From the NCBI GenBank assembly GCA_021797025.1, contig JAKAAK010000005.1, forward strand, positions 1 through 29,730: a stretch of 29,730 bases of DNA, in the 5' to 3' direction. Positions 7,648 through 15,084 of the stretch are shown here, one piece after another; within the stretch, counting starts at the first letter, position 1; every line of letters begins with the position of its first letter. A model generated the notes under the pieces. The model was not told the DNA's origin and searched no databases. It saw only the letters and a list, made by a program, of their open reading frames with translations. The DNA is from Thermoplasmata archaeon. GTDB taxonomy: Archaea > Thermoplasmatota > Thermoplasmata > Thermoplasmatales > Thermoplasmataceae. A program made the position numbers and the translations under genes.

Positions 7648-8589
7648 ATGTTAAAGTTAATCCTGGAGACGGTTTCACAGTACTTATTCGTTGTTCTATT
7701 TTCCCCACTTCTTATAGGAATTTTTGAAAAGTTAAAGGCGAATATTGAGTCCAGAAAGGGGCCGAGCATATTCCAGCCGTATTATGACATTTTCAAACTG
7801 CTAAAAAAGGAAACTTTAATCACAGAAAATTCCTCAAAATTATTTTTATATGCACCGTATATGGCATTCGGTATATACTCACTCATAGCCCTGATTATAC
7901 CGGTATTCATGACAGCTCCGATAATTTTCACTGCCTCAGGGGATTTTTTTGCCGGTGCAATATTATTCTCCCTTGCAGCATTCATAAAAATAATAGGAAC
8001 GATGGATTCAGGAAGCAACTTTTCCTCCATGGGTGCATCAAGGCTTATGTCCTTCAACTTCTTCAGCGAGGGTACGCTTATAACAGTATTCTTTGCAGTA
8101 GCGCTGATAAGCGGCACAAATAATCCCTACACTACAAATCATTATCTTATCAGCCATCCGCTTTCCAACCTGAGCCTTGTGCATATCTTTGCAATATTTG
8201 CATTTTTTATGATTTTCATGTACGAATTCGGAAAGATGCCAACGCAGAGTGAGGGAAACCAAGAAATGGGCATGATAGATTCGGGTATAGATTATGAATA
8301 CAGTGGGAAGGCACTTGCTGTAAACAAATGGGCATCGTACATGAAAGTGTATCTTCTGGGTTCGGTTTTAATCAATGTATTCCTTATCCCGTGGGGGATA
8401 TTCAATACGTTTCCATTATTCTTCCTTAATGCACTTACAATGATCGCAAAATGGGTATTTCTCATAATCATCGTGCTCATAGTGGATACTTCCCTGGCAA
8501 AATTGCGCCTGTTCAAGGTTATAGATTACCTGGCTGTTGCCTTCACATTTTCTATCCTATTTTTGATACTTACTGAGGTGATCGCATGA
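7648..8589 (+). CDS. HyfC/NuoH-like membrane subunit of Ehr-type complex
   Basis: A 313-residue membrane protein, first gene of the six-gene operon. It matches the NuoH/HyfC family, the subunit linking the hydrophilic arm of complex I-like enzymes to the proton-pumping membrane arm. Visible family motifs are ESRKGPSIFQPYYDIFKLL near the N-terminus and a central EFGKMPTQSEGNQE, followed by YSGKALAVNKWASY, with about eight hydrophobic segments. The acidic residues in these loops are those expected in the quinone-side/coupling region. A longer reading frame starts at GTG 7639, but GGTGATT at 7638-7644 is a good ribosome binding site for ATG 7648 and overlaps that GTG, so 7648 is preferred. The stop overlaps the next gene by four bases. 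Confidence 0.87.
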   Translation: MLKLILETVSQYLFVVLFSPLLIGIFEKLKANIESRKGPSIFQPYYDIFKLLKKETLITENSSKLFLYAPYMAFGIYSLIALIIPVFMTAPIIFTASGDFFAGAILFSLAAFIKIIGTMDSGSNFSSMGASRLMSFNFFSEGTLITVFFAVALISGTNNPYTTNHYLISHPLSNLSLVHIFAIFAFFMIFMYEFGKMPTQSEGNQEMGMIDSGIDYEYSGKALAVNKWASYMKVYLLGSVLINVFLIPWGIFNTFPLFFLNALTMIAKWVFLIIIVLIVDTSLAKLRLFKVIDYLAVAFTFSILFLILTEVIA

Positions 8590-9227
8590 ATATGGTTTTT
8601 ACAGTGATTTACCTGCTTGCCGCACTGATTGTGGTCACAGGCTTTTACATACAGAGCAACAAATATTTGAGGTCGATGGTTATGACACAGGCATTTCAGT
8701 CCTTCCTCATTGCTGTTATAGCAATACTTCTGGGGATAGAGCTCAAGCAGTATACCTTTTTCATACTGGCATTGCTTGTTATACTGTTGAGAACTGTTCT
8801 GGTTACATACTTCCTCGCAGGGAAGATACCTAAAAATAAGAATTATTTATACGAATCGAGGCTGCCTACCACATATTATCTTCTTGTAGACCTTGCATTC
8901 ATTGTTATTTCCATATTTATAGTGTATTCAATATCCTTTATTCATATAGTTTCCCGTATATTTCCAGAGAGCAATATCATTCTATTTCCACTGCTATTAT
9001 TCTTCCAGGGCCTTTTTATTATTGCATCCAGAAGGAGAACAATTGCACAGATACTTGGCTACATCGAGGAAGAAAATTCACTGATACTCATGGGCACCTT
9101 TATTCTTCCTGTTCCTATTATAATAGAAAGCAGTGTGTTTCTGGATGTTCTGATACTTGTAGTAATTTTTTCCATTATAAGCATTGAAAAAACTGAGCAT
9201 AAACCTGTGGAGGAATTGAGAGGATGA
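8586..9227 (+). CDS. HyfE-like membrane subunit of Ehr-type complex
   Basis: A 213-residue protein with about six or seven hydrophobic segments. The stretch RRRTIAQILGYIEEENSLIL corresponds to the NuoK-like part of HyfE (family pattern R-x-hydrophobic, GYL-x-x-ENG), which carries a conserved membrane glutamate in the proton path. The C-terminus, with EKTEHKPVEELRG, is the usual hydrophilic tail. The start is set by a near-perfect GAGGTGATC at 8575-8583 just before the ATG, and by four-base overlaps with the genes on both sides. No enzymatic residues are expected; the protein should sit in the cytoplasmic membrane within the pump module. Confidence 0.85.
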   Translation: MNMVFTVIYLLAALIVVTGFYIQSNKYLRSMVMTQAFQSFLIAVIAILLGIELKQYTFFILALLVILLRTVLVTYFLAGKIPKNKNYLYESRLPTTYYLLVDLAFIVISIFIVYSISFIHIVSRIFPESNIILFPLLLFFQGLFIIASRRRTIAQILGYIEEENSLILMGTFILPVPIIIESSVFLDVLILVVIFSIISIEKTEHKPVEELRG

Positions 9228-10549
9228 TTTACGAGATACTCATACTGATTATACCGCTAATTGCCATGGCATTCTACAAGAATATCAAGATTGCCAGCAT
9301 AATAGCAGCTATTATTGAAATGTTACTGCTTATTCCACTGTATTTCAATTTATCTGATTCGGGGTTCTTTTTCATTGATCACATTACTTACATATTCATT
9401 CTGATGGTAACCTCCATTTATCTTATGTCTCTGGCTTATTCCAGAAAATATATACATAATGTAAAGAACAGGGGAATTTCAGAAAATGTTTATTATATGC
9501 TCATGGGGTTTTTCTATATAGCAATGGAATTTGCCCTGATGGTAAATAATTACGGCTTCATGTGGGTAGGAATAGAAACTACCACTATATCATCTGCCCT
9601 GTTATTGATCACTGAAAAATCGGATATATCGCTGGAAGCAACGTGGAGGTATATAATCATAGTTTCTGCAGGGGTTACGTTTGCTTTTATATCGGTAATA
9701 TTAATTTATTATGCCTTCGGGACGCTTACAATAACGGTAATCCTATCCAGAGGAATTACGGATAGCCTCGCTGTAAGATTGGCTGTTGGTATTGCACTGG
9801 TAGGGTTCGGTACAAAGGTCGGGGTTTTTCCGGTTCATACATGGCTTCCTGATGCCCACAGTGAGGCACCTGCACCGGTCAGTGCAATGTTCTCCGGAGT
9901 ACTGCTTCCTGTTGCCCTGTATGTACTTTACAGGATTTATGAAATCTTCCCCATGAGGGAGCTCTTTATCTGGGCAGGCACCATTTCAGTTCTTTTTGCC
10001 GCCATATTCCTCGGCTATCAGAGAAATTACAAGAGAATGTTTGCGTATTCAACAATGGAGAATATGAACATAGCCCTCATAGGACTGAGCACATTTACCT
10101 TAGCCGGTCTTGTTGGATCGCTTCTGCTTCTCCTTTCACACAGCTTCGGAAAGGCGGGTGCTTTCTATTCTTCCGGAAATGTTTATGAGATGTCAGGGAC
10201 AAAATCAATTGACGGTGTGGGTGGATTGATAAGGAACAGGGCAAGTGCTGCCTCAATGCTCTTATCCTCCTTTGCAGTGACCGGAACACCGCCCTTCGGA
10301 ACATTCTTCGGTGAATTTCTCATACTATATTCCGTGCTCTCCATACATTTCTATGCACAGTTCGGTATAATAGTACTCTCCCTGTTCCTTGCCTTTGTAT
10401 CAATAAACTTCAATGTGTCAAAAATGCTTTTCAGGGGAAAATCCGAATACAGCGAATCTGGAATTAATACGGTTATACCCCTTATTGCTGCCATAATATC
10501 CATATTCATAGGAATTGTATTCCTGGTGGTGTATCATGAAATATTATAA
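9224..10549 (+). CDS. HyfF-like antiporter-type proton pump subunit (NuoN/MrpD family)
   Basis: A 441-residue membrane protein with about fourteen hydrophobic segments. It has the antiporter-family features: an early glutamate in FMWVGIETTTISS, a lysine and histidine in FGTKVGVFPVHTWLPDAHS followed by EAPAPVSAMFSG, FAYSTMENM, a second lysine in SHSFGKAGAFYSSG, and a late glutamate in TPPFGTFFGEFLIL. These charged residues form the proton channel of NuoL/M/N-type subunits. The GTPPFG-x-F-x-GEF ending is characteristic of HyfF. It overlaps the HyfE-like gene by four bases and the HyfG-like gene by fourteen, so it belongs to the same operon. It is one of two pump subunits in this complex. Confidence 0.88.
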   Translation: MIYEILILIIPLIAMAFYKNIKIASIIAAIIEMLLLIPLYFNLSDSGFFFIDHITYIFILMVTSIYLMSLAYSRKYIHNVKNRGISENVYYMLMGFFYIAMEFALMVNNYGFMWVGIETTTISSALLLITEKSDISLEATWRYIIIVSAGVTFAFISVILIYYAFGTLTITVILSRGITDSLAVRLAVGIALVGFGTKVGVFPVHTWLPDAHSEAPAPVSAMFSGVLLPVALYVLYRIYEIFPMRELFIWAGTISVLFAAIFLGYQRNYKRMFAYSTMENMNIALIGLSTFTLAGLVGSLLLLLSHSFGKAGAFYSSGNVYEMSGTKSIDGVGGLIRNRASAASMLLSSFAVTGTPPFGTFFGEFLILYSVLSIHFYAQFGIIVLSLFLAFVSINFNVSKMLFRGKSEYSESGINTVIPLIAAIISIFIGIVFLVVYHEIL

Positions 10550-11690
10550 ATTCGGTGAAAAAACAGGAAGATATACGGGAAGAACTGAAAAATATGATGT
10601 TTACACCTCGACGCTTGCGGACATCAGCAGGGACGAGGATGATCATGCCGGGAGAACCCAGGGTGAGATATATTTCAATTATGGCCCGTCTGCAGGTGGA
10701 CTCAGGGAATCTGTAAATTTTCAGATACTCACACCGGGTGAATCCATAAGGGATGTTATCATAAATTCAGGATTTAAAAGAAGGAATATTAACATAACGG
10801 GAAACACTATTTCAGAAGCAATGCTCAGGGTTGAACGTATCAATGGATTCCATTCAGCATCACACAGTATAGCCTATGCACTGGCTGTGGAGGATGCATT
10901 GAACATTGAGAATGGGGAGCTCAATAATGCAAGGATTGTAGAAATCGAGCTGGAGAGGATACGATCCAATATTGATGTAATAAAAGGCTTATGTGAATCT
11001 GCAGGATTCGCCGTGCCGGAAAAACAGCTGTTACTTCTGAGGGAGGAGGTTGCGAGAATAATCTCCGGTGCCTTCGGCCACAGATACTATTTTTCCGTAA
11101 ATGGCATAAATTCTATTGATGGAGATTTTGCAAAAATAAAGCTGAGTTCTGTTGAAAAGCAGTTCAGGTCTATTTATGATGGCCTGCTTTCCTCTAAAAT
11201 ATTTCTGGATAGAATTCAGGAAAACGGAATTATGGTAGATTCAAAATCGACAGGCCCAGCAGCCCGTGCGGGAAATTTCAGATACGATGCCAGGTTGGAT
11301 TCTCAGTCCCTGATCTATGGAAAATATAATTTGGTACTTGAAAAGAATGGTGATACATTCTCCAGATTTCTGGTAAGGGTCAGAGAAATATTTGAATCCA
11401 TAAATATTATAGAATCATATGATATTAAAAAGGCTTACAGCAGGAATAAGGTGGAATTAAAGGGATCAGGGGAAGGTGCTGCCAGAATAGAATCACCTGC
11501 TGGAGATCTCTTTTACTATGTAAAAATAAAAGAAGGCAGATTAATGGACATACAGATGTCACCGCCTTCACATCTCAATATGCAGAATTTCAGATATGCA
11601 CTGAAGAATAACAATATTTTTACTGATTTCTTCTTTGTATGGGAAAGTTTCGGCATCTGGATATCAGAACTGGAGGTGAATTTACAGTGA
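10536..11690 (+). CDS. HyfG/NuoD-like large subunit lacking all [NiFe] ligands
   Basis: A 384-residue soluble subunit of the [NiFe]-hydrogenase large subunit / NuoD superfamily. The N-terminal part (GPSAGGLRESVNFQILTPGE, about 50-69) and the helix around 98-120 align well. However, the canonical R-x-CGxC is here RINGFHS (101-107), with Asn103 and His106 where the first two cysteines should be. The C-terminal DPCxxC is replaced by SFGIWISE (371-378), with Trp375 and Glu378 at the ligand positions. All four Ni-Fe ligands are missing, so it cannot be a hydrogenase; this is the condition seen in NuoD and in energy-converting-hydrogenase-related (Ehr) complexes. There is no fused NuoC domain, unlike Escherichia coli HyfG, and no terminal peptide for maturation processing. 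The start at 10536 is supported by GGTGGT just upstream; a longer frame from 10515 is less likely. Confidence 0.85.
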   Translation: MKYYKFGEKTGRYTGRTEKYDVYTSTLADISRDEDDHAGRTQGEIYFNYGPSAGGLRESVNFQILTPGESIRDVIINSGFKRRNINITGNTISEAMLRVERINGFHSASHSIAYALAVEDALNIENGELNNARIVEIELERIRSNIDVIKGLCESAGFAVPEKQLLLLREEVARIISGAFGHRYYFSVNGINSIDGDFAKIKLSSVEKQFRSIYDGLLSSKIFLDRIQENGIMVDSKSTGPAARAGNFRYDARLDSQSLIYGKYNLVLEKNGDTFSRFLVRVREIFESINIIESYDIKKAYSRNKVELKGSGEGAARIESPAGDLFYYVKIKEGRLMDIQMSPPSHLNMQNFRYALKNNNIFTDFFFVWESFGIWISELEVNLQ

Positions 11691-12286
11691 ACTGGTTCAT
11701 AAGCGGCTTGAGGAAGAGAATCAAAACCGAGAAGCTGACGGAGTATGAGATTATGTATCCTTCCCTGCTGGAGGGAATAAGTGATTATAACTGCCCCACG
11801 GAAGCGCTGAAAGATAATAAGTGGGATATGGACAGATGCATTTTCTGCAGGCAGTGCGATCTTACTCCCACAGGTAAGCAGAATGCTTATTCGGTGAAGA
11901 AACCGGTTCCGGATATATTCAGAAAATCCATATACCTTTATCCGGTTGACTCGGGAACATGCGGTGCCTGCAATGTTGAATTTACCACCCTATTTTCTCC
12001 ACAGTATGATTCCAGCAGATTCAAAATTTTTATGGCAAATACCCCGAGGCATGCTGATGCCCTTGTTGTCATGGGAGTTCATACAGATGGAATGGAAAAG
12101 ATACTGAAGGAAGCCTATGATGCCATGCCGGATCCGAAAATTGTCATAGGATTGGGTGCATGTGCACTCTCAGGTGGAATTATAGGCAGAGAAGCGATGG
12201 AAAAATATGATATTCATATTGCGGGATGCCCGCCCACGCCAGCAGCGATCCTCAATGCAATAATCGAAGCGAGGGAGAAAAAATGA
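11687..12286 (+). CDS. HyfI/NuoB-like small subunit with N-terminal half-ferredoxin
   Basis: A 199-residue iron-sulfur protein. The C-terminal NuoB-like domain keeps all four ligands of the N2-type [4Fe-4S] cluster: Cys92 and Cys95 (SGTCGACNVE), Cys159 (GLGACALSGG) and Cys181 (GCPPTP). The N-terminal part has Cys36-Pro followed by Cys51-x2-Cys54-x2-Cys57. This corresponds to exactly one cluster of an 8Fe-8S ferredoxin (the CP cysteine of the first half plus the CxxCxxC of the second); the eighth cysteine is absent. The protein therefore probably carries two [4Fe-4S] clusters, one fused from a HyfH/NuoI-like protein. The start is GTG at 11687, overlapping the previous stop (GTGA), with GGAGGTGA at 11672-11679; the longer ATG frame from 11639 is rejected. 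The stop overlaps the next start (ATGA). Confidence 0.87.
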   Translation: MNWFISGLRKRIKTEKLTEYEIMYPSLLEGISDYNCPTEALKDNKWDMDRCIFCRQCDLTPTGKQNAYSVKKPVPDIFRKSIYLYPVDSGTCGACNVEFTTLFSPQYDSSRFKIFMANTPRHADALVVMGVHTDGMEKILKEAYDAMPDPKIVIGLGACALSGGIIGREAMEKYDIHIAGCPPTPAAILNAIIEAREKK

Positions 12287-14028
12287 TATATTACTACATA
12301 CCGCTTATGGCAGTTTTCCTTGCCGCAATAATTTCGATAAAATACAGGACAGCAGGATATATAATCACCGCAGTAGCCTCCGGCCTGTTTTTCCTTCTTA
12401 CATTCAAAATTTTTGATTATATAACATACTTTTACCTTATTGCAGCCATTGTATGGATAATAACATCAATTTTTTCAATTCCATATTCAAAAAAATACGG
12501 GAAATGGCTTGCACCACTGTTCATACTCACCATTGCGGGAATGATGACAATATTATATGCAAATAACTTTCTTGTTTTCATAACAGGCTGGGAAATTATG
12601 TCCATACCGGCCTATTTAACAGTGGCAGTAAACAAGAAAAACGACATTGAAGCATATATATTTATGCTGTTCTCTGAAGTAAGCACGGTGCTGATTATAA
12701 CCGCAGCAGTGCTTTCCTATTACTATACCGGCACATTTAACTTTACAGGGCTTTCCAATGACACTGTTCTGCTCATATTTGCCTTAGGGGCAATGTCAAA
12801 AATGGGATTAACACCTTTTATGATAAGTGAATGGCTTCCCATAGCCCATGGAAGTGCTCCGGCTAATTCCTCTGCGATATTCAGTGCAACCATGACACTT
12901 ATGGGTGTGTACGGTATATTGAAAATAGCTCTGCTTTCCCCGGTTTCTACTGACATAGGCATACTATTCATCATTATAGGTGTGATTTCCGTACTCTTCG
13001 GGGCTCTTTATGCCTATATCTCTGAAAATATGAAATCCCTGGGAGGATTCAGTACCATAGAAAACAACGGGGTGCTGATGGCTGCAATCGGCTTATTTAT
13101 TGCAGTCAATGATAGTGTTTTAAAAGAATTTATCCTTATCTCCATAGCCATTTTTGCCATGGCACATTCAATAGCAAAAACAGGGCTGTTCATATCAATA
13201 GGGCATACAGGTGTTGAGTACTTCAGCGCGGTTACCGGAGGAAAAGACTCTGTAAATCAGGCAGGAAAATTTTTTGCAATGTCCTCACTTTCCGGGCTAT
13301 TCCCTTCTCTGGGGGGTCTCGGAATCTGGATGATATTGGAGTCTTTTTTCATGGGTGCATATCTATACGGCCCACTGGGTATTGCTTCAATCATAGCAGG
13401 TTCACTGATCGCTATGGGAGAGGGATTTGCCACCGCTGCAATGCTGAAAATGTTTTATTTCACCGATAGTCACAGGAAATCGCAGGGGAAAAATCTGGAG
13501 AATTATACAATACTCGGAACCGGCATAACCCTTGTATTCCTCTTTGCCATATCATTCATGGTCATCGGAAAAAACTATATATCGGGCATTCCCTCTGTTC
13601 TTGTATTAAATGGCCTCATGATTGAATCCCGCCTCGGTGTATCCGATTTCGGGCTGATAACTCCGCTTTATATACTAATACTCTTAACTGTATTTACAAT
13701 GATTGTATTCCTTGTTTTCAGAAAGCCAAGGACTCGAATTGCACATCGCTGGAACGGCGGAATAGAAAACGGAGAATACTACAATTCATTCACTTATTCA
13801 AACAATATAAGGCTTATACTGAAAAGAATACTGATGACTACAAGAACAGATCAGGACAGAGTGGAAACAGTTGATGTATTCTGGATGGTCATGATAAATA
13901 TTGCTAAAACCTACAGGAAATTTGCAAAATTTACAGCATACAAAATTATGAACAGTTCCATATCAGCGTATATTACATATATGATAGTTGCCTTCGTACT
14001 GGTAATTATAATAGTGTCGCTCCTCTGA
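12283..14028 (+). CDS. HyfB-like antiporter-type proton pump subunit
   Basis: A 581-residue membrane protein, last gene of the operon and the second pump subunit. Family features include FITGWEIMSIPAYL (channel glutamate), GAMSKMGLTPFMISEWLPIA with the channel lysine, a GGFSTIENNG loop, SIAKTGLFISIGH with a second lysine, and the HyfB-type hydrophilic loop HRWNGGIENGEYYNSFTYS before a final membrane segment. About fifteen hydrophobic segments are visible. The ATG overlaps the HyfI-like stop by four bases, with GAGGGAG just upstream; a longer frame from 12226 would run deep into the previous gene. With the HyfF-like subunit, the complex should move protons or sodium at two antiporter modules. 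Confidence 0.87.
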   Translation: MIYYYIPLMAVFLAAIISIKYRTAGYIITAVASGLFFLLTFKIFDYITYFYLIAAIVWIITSIFSIPYSKKYGKWLAPLFILTIAGMMTILYANNFLVFITGWEIMSIPAYLTVAVNKKNDIEAYIFMLFSEVSTVLIITAAVLSYYYTGTFNFTGLSNDTVLLIFALGAMSKMGLTPFMISEWLPIAHGSAPANSSAIFSATMTLMGVYGILKIALLSPVSTDIGILFIIIGVISVLFGALYAYISENMKSLGGFSTIENNGVLMAAIGLFIAVNDSVLKEFILISIAIFAMAHSIAKTGLFISIGHTGVEYFSAVTGGKDSVNQAGKFFAMSSLSGLFPSLGGLGIWMILESFFMGAYLYGPLGIASIIAGSLIAMGEGFATAAMLKMFYFTDSHRKSQGKNLENYTILGTGITLVFLFAISFMVIGKNYISGIPSVLVLNGLMIESRLGVSDFGLITPLYILILLTVFTMIVFLVFRKPRTRIAHRWNGGIENGEYYNSFTYSNNIRLILKRILMTTRTDQDRVETVDVFWMVMINIAKTYRKFAKFTAYKIMNSSISAYITYMIVAFVLVIIIVSLL

Positions 14029-14081
14029 ATTCTATACGAAATATGCAAAAAAGAATAATTATGTATGAAAATCAGAAAAGG

Positions 14082-14097
14082 TTAATAAATAATAATT
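14082..14097 (+). promoter_or_regulatory. TATA-like element of the DUF211 gene
   Basis: TTAATAAATAATAATT ends 24 bases before the ATG at 14122. The spacing fits a leaderless transcript starting at 14122 and argues against the internal ATG at 14161. Confidence 0.4.
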
Positions 14098-14121
14098 CTA
14101 TAATGATATAAATGGAAGAGT

Positions 14122-14427
14122 ATGGCTAATAGCCAAATTGCTCCGAGGTTTGAAAAACTTATGAATCTTAGAAGGATTTTACTGGACGTTGATAAGGGAT
14201 TAAACAGGCCAACGCTCACGGAACTTGCAGGTTCCATAGAGGAGGTACCTGGTGTGGATGCTGTGAAGATAACTGTTACAGAAATGGATATGGAAACCAT
14301 GGGGACCAGTATAACGGTTGAAGGATTAAATATCAATTATAATTATCTTGTAAAGGTTATAGAAGATATGGGCTGTGCTATACATTCCATAGATGAGGTT
14401 ATTACCGGAAAGCATATAATAAAATGA
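14122..14427 (+). CDS. DUF211 family protein
   Basis: A 101-residue protein of the archaeal DUF211 family, a small ferredoxin-like alpha/beta fold of unknown function. The recognisable parts are LRRILLDVDKGLNRPTLTEL, then VPGVDAVKITVTEMD (family: V-GVDGVN-V-E-D), ITVEGLNINY and the C-terminal VIEDMGCAIHSIDEVITGK, which is nearly the family consensus IHSIDEV-AGK. About twelve residues precede the usual start; the upstream TATA spacing supports the longer form. It overlaps the next gene by four bases, implying a two-gene operon with a VIT-like membrane protein. A metal-sensing or regulatory role for the transporter is possible but not shown. Confidence 0.8.
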   Translation: MANSQIAPRFEKLMNLRRILLDVDKGLNRPTLTELAGSIEEVPGVDAVKITVTEMDMETMGTSITVEGLNINYNYLVKVIEDMGCAIHSIDEVITGKHIIK

Positions 14428-14948
14428 ATAAAAAATACATATTCCCGGTTAGTATTGGCCTCTCAGATGGGATAATCACTGCTCTGATACTTGCATCCGG
14501 GGGAATTATAGGAAAAAGCACTATAGATATGTTTGAATCCTTTAAAATTTCATTCGGATCTGCCTTTGCCGGTGCTTTCAGTTATTTTATAGCTCAGTAT
14601 GCAGGTCTAAATGAGGAGTTGCACAGGACAGCTCTTCAATTAAATTTGAAATCAACTGATTACCTCCTGAAGGGCCATTTGGGTATTGAAATATTCATAG
14701 AATCGCTTCTGGGTGCCCTGATTGCAGCCTTTTTTGGATTCCTTGGTGCACTGATCCCCCTATCATCTTCACTGATTATCAGAGGTAATGAGACAATACC
14801 TTTATCGCTTTCATATGTATCACTGGCAATTTTGGGGCTGTTTATAAGTAAATCCACTGCAGGGAGAGCCAGGTTCTGGATTGTAGTCATGGTAGCAGTA
14901 GGTATTATTGTTACCATTGCTGGCTTTGAACTCAAGCTTATAGTGTGA
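14424..14948 (+). CDS. VIT/CCC1-like (TIGR00267-type) membrane protein
   Basis: A 174-residue membrane protein with about five hydrophobic segments. The beginning (FPVSIGLSDGIITALILASG) resembles the first segment of the VIT1/CCC1 iron and manganese transporter superfamily, with its conserved Asp-Gly. GAFSYFIAQYAGLNEELHR resembles the second segment running into the glutamate-containing loop. The size and gene neighbour fit the shorter archaeal branch often named TIGR00267. The long metal-binding domain of plant VIT1 is not present. It is translationally coupled to the DUF211 gene (ATGA). In an acidophile that probably lives in iron-rich water, iron or manganese export would make sense, but the substrate is inferred. 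Confidence 0.65.
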   Translation: MNKKYIFPVSIGLSDGIITALILASGGIIGKSTIDMFESFKISFGSAFAGAFSYFIAQYAGLNEELHRTALQLNLKSTDYLLKGHLGIEIFIESLLGALIAAFFGFLGALIPLSSSLIIRGNETIPLSLSYVSLAILGLFISKSTAGRARFWIVVMVAVGIIVTIAGFELKLIV

Positions 14949-14975
14949 TTGAGAACATTACAGATGTCTCCACAA

Positions 14976-14987
14976 TTTTTATATAAT
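14976..14987 (+). promoter_or_regulatory. TATA box of the riboswitch-MFS transcript
   Basis: TTTTTATATAAT is centred near 14981 and predicts a transcript start near 15007, right at the 5' edge of the riboswitch. Confidence 0.5.
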
Positions 14988-15007
14988 CTAAGGCAATGTT
15001 TTTAATG

Positions 15008-15083
15008 TTAGGGGGAGCCAGGAGCTGAGAGGATAAGGATCGACCCCATGAACCTGATCCGGGCAATGCCGGCGGAGGGAAAT
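15008..15083 (+). promoter_or_regulatory. TPP riboswitch (THI element)
   Basis: The conserved order of the thiamine pyrophosphate aptamer is present: GGGGGAGCC (15011-15019), CTGAGA (15025-15030), GACCCCATGAACCTGATCC (15042-15060) and GCCGGCGGAGGGA (15068-15080). The 3' conserved block contains GGAGGG (15074-15079), which is also the ribosome binding site five bases before the ATG at 15085. Ligand binding should hide this site in the closing helix, giving translational repression. TPP riboswitches are rare in Archaea and are known from Thermoplasmatales upstream of transporters. Confidence 0.93.
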
Positions 15084-15084
15084 T

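Noticed and set aside
11639..11686. N-terminal extension of the HyfI-like gene from ATG 11639
   Set aside because: It would overlap the HyfG-like gene by 52 bases, while GTG 11687 has a strong ribosome binding site and a normal stop-start overlap.
10536..11690. Calling the operon a functional group-4 hydrogenase
   Set aside because: All four cysteines that hold the Ni-Fe centre are replaced in the large subunit.
12226..12282. N-terminal extension of the HyfB-like gene
   Set aside because: The extension is hydrophilic, out of keeping with the family start, and ATG 12283 gives the usual ATGA overlap.
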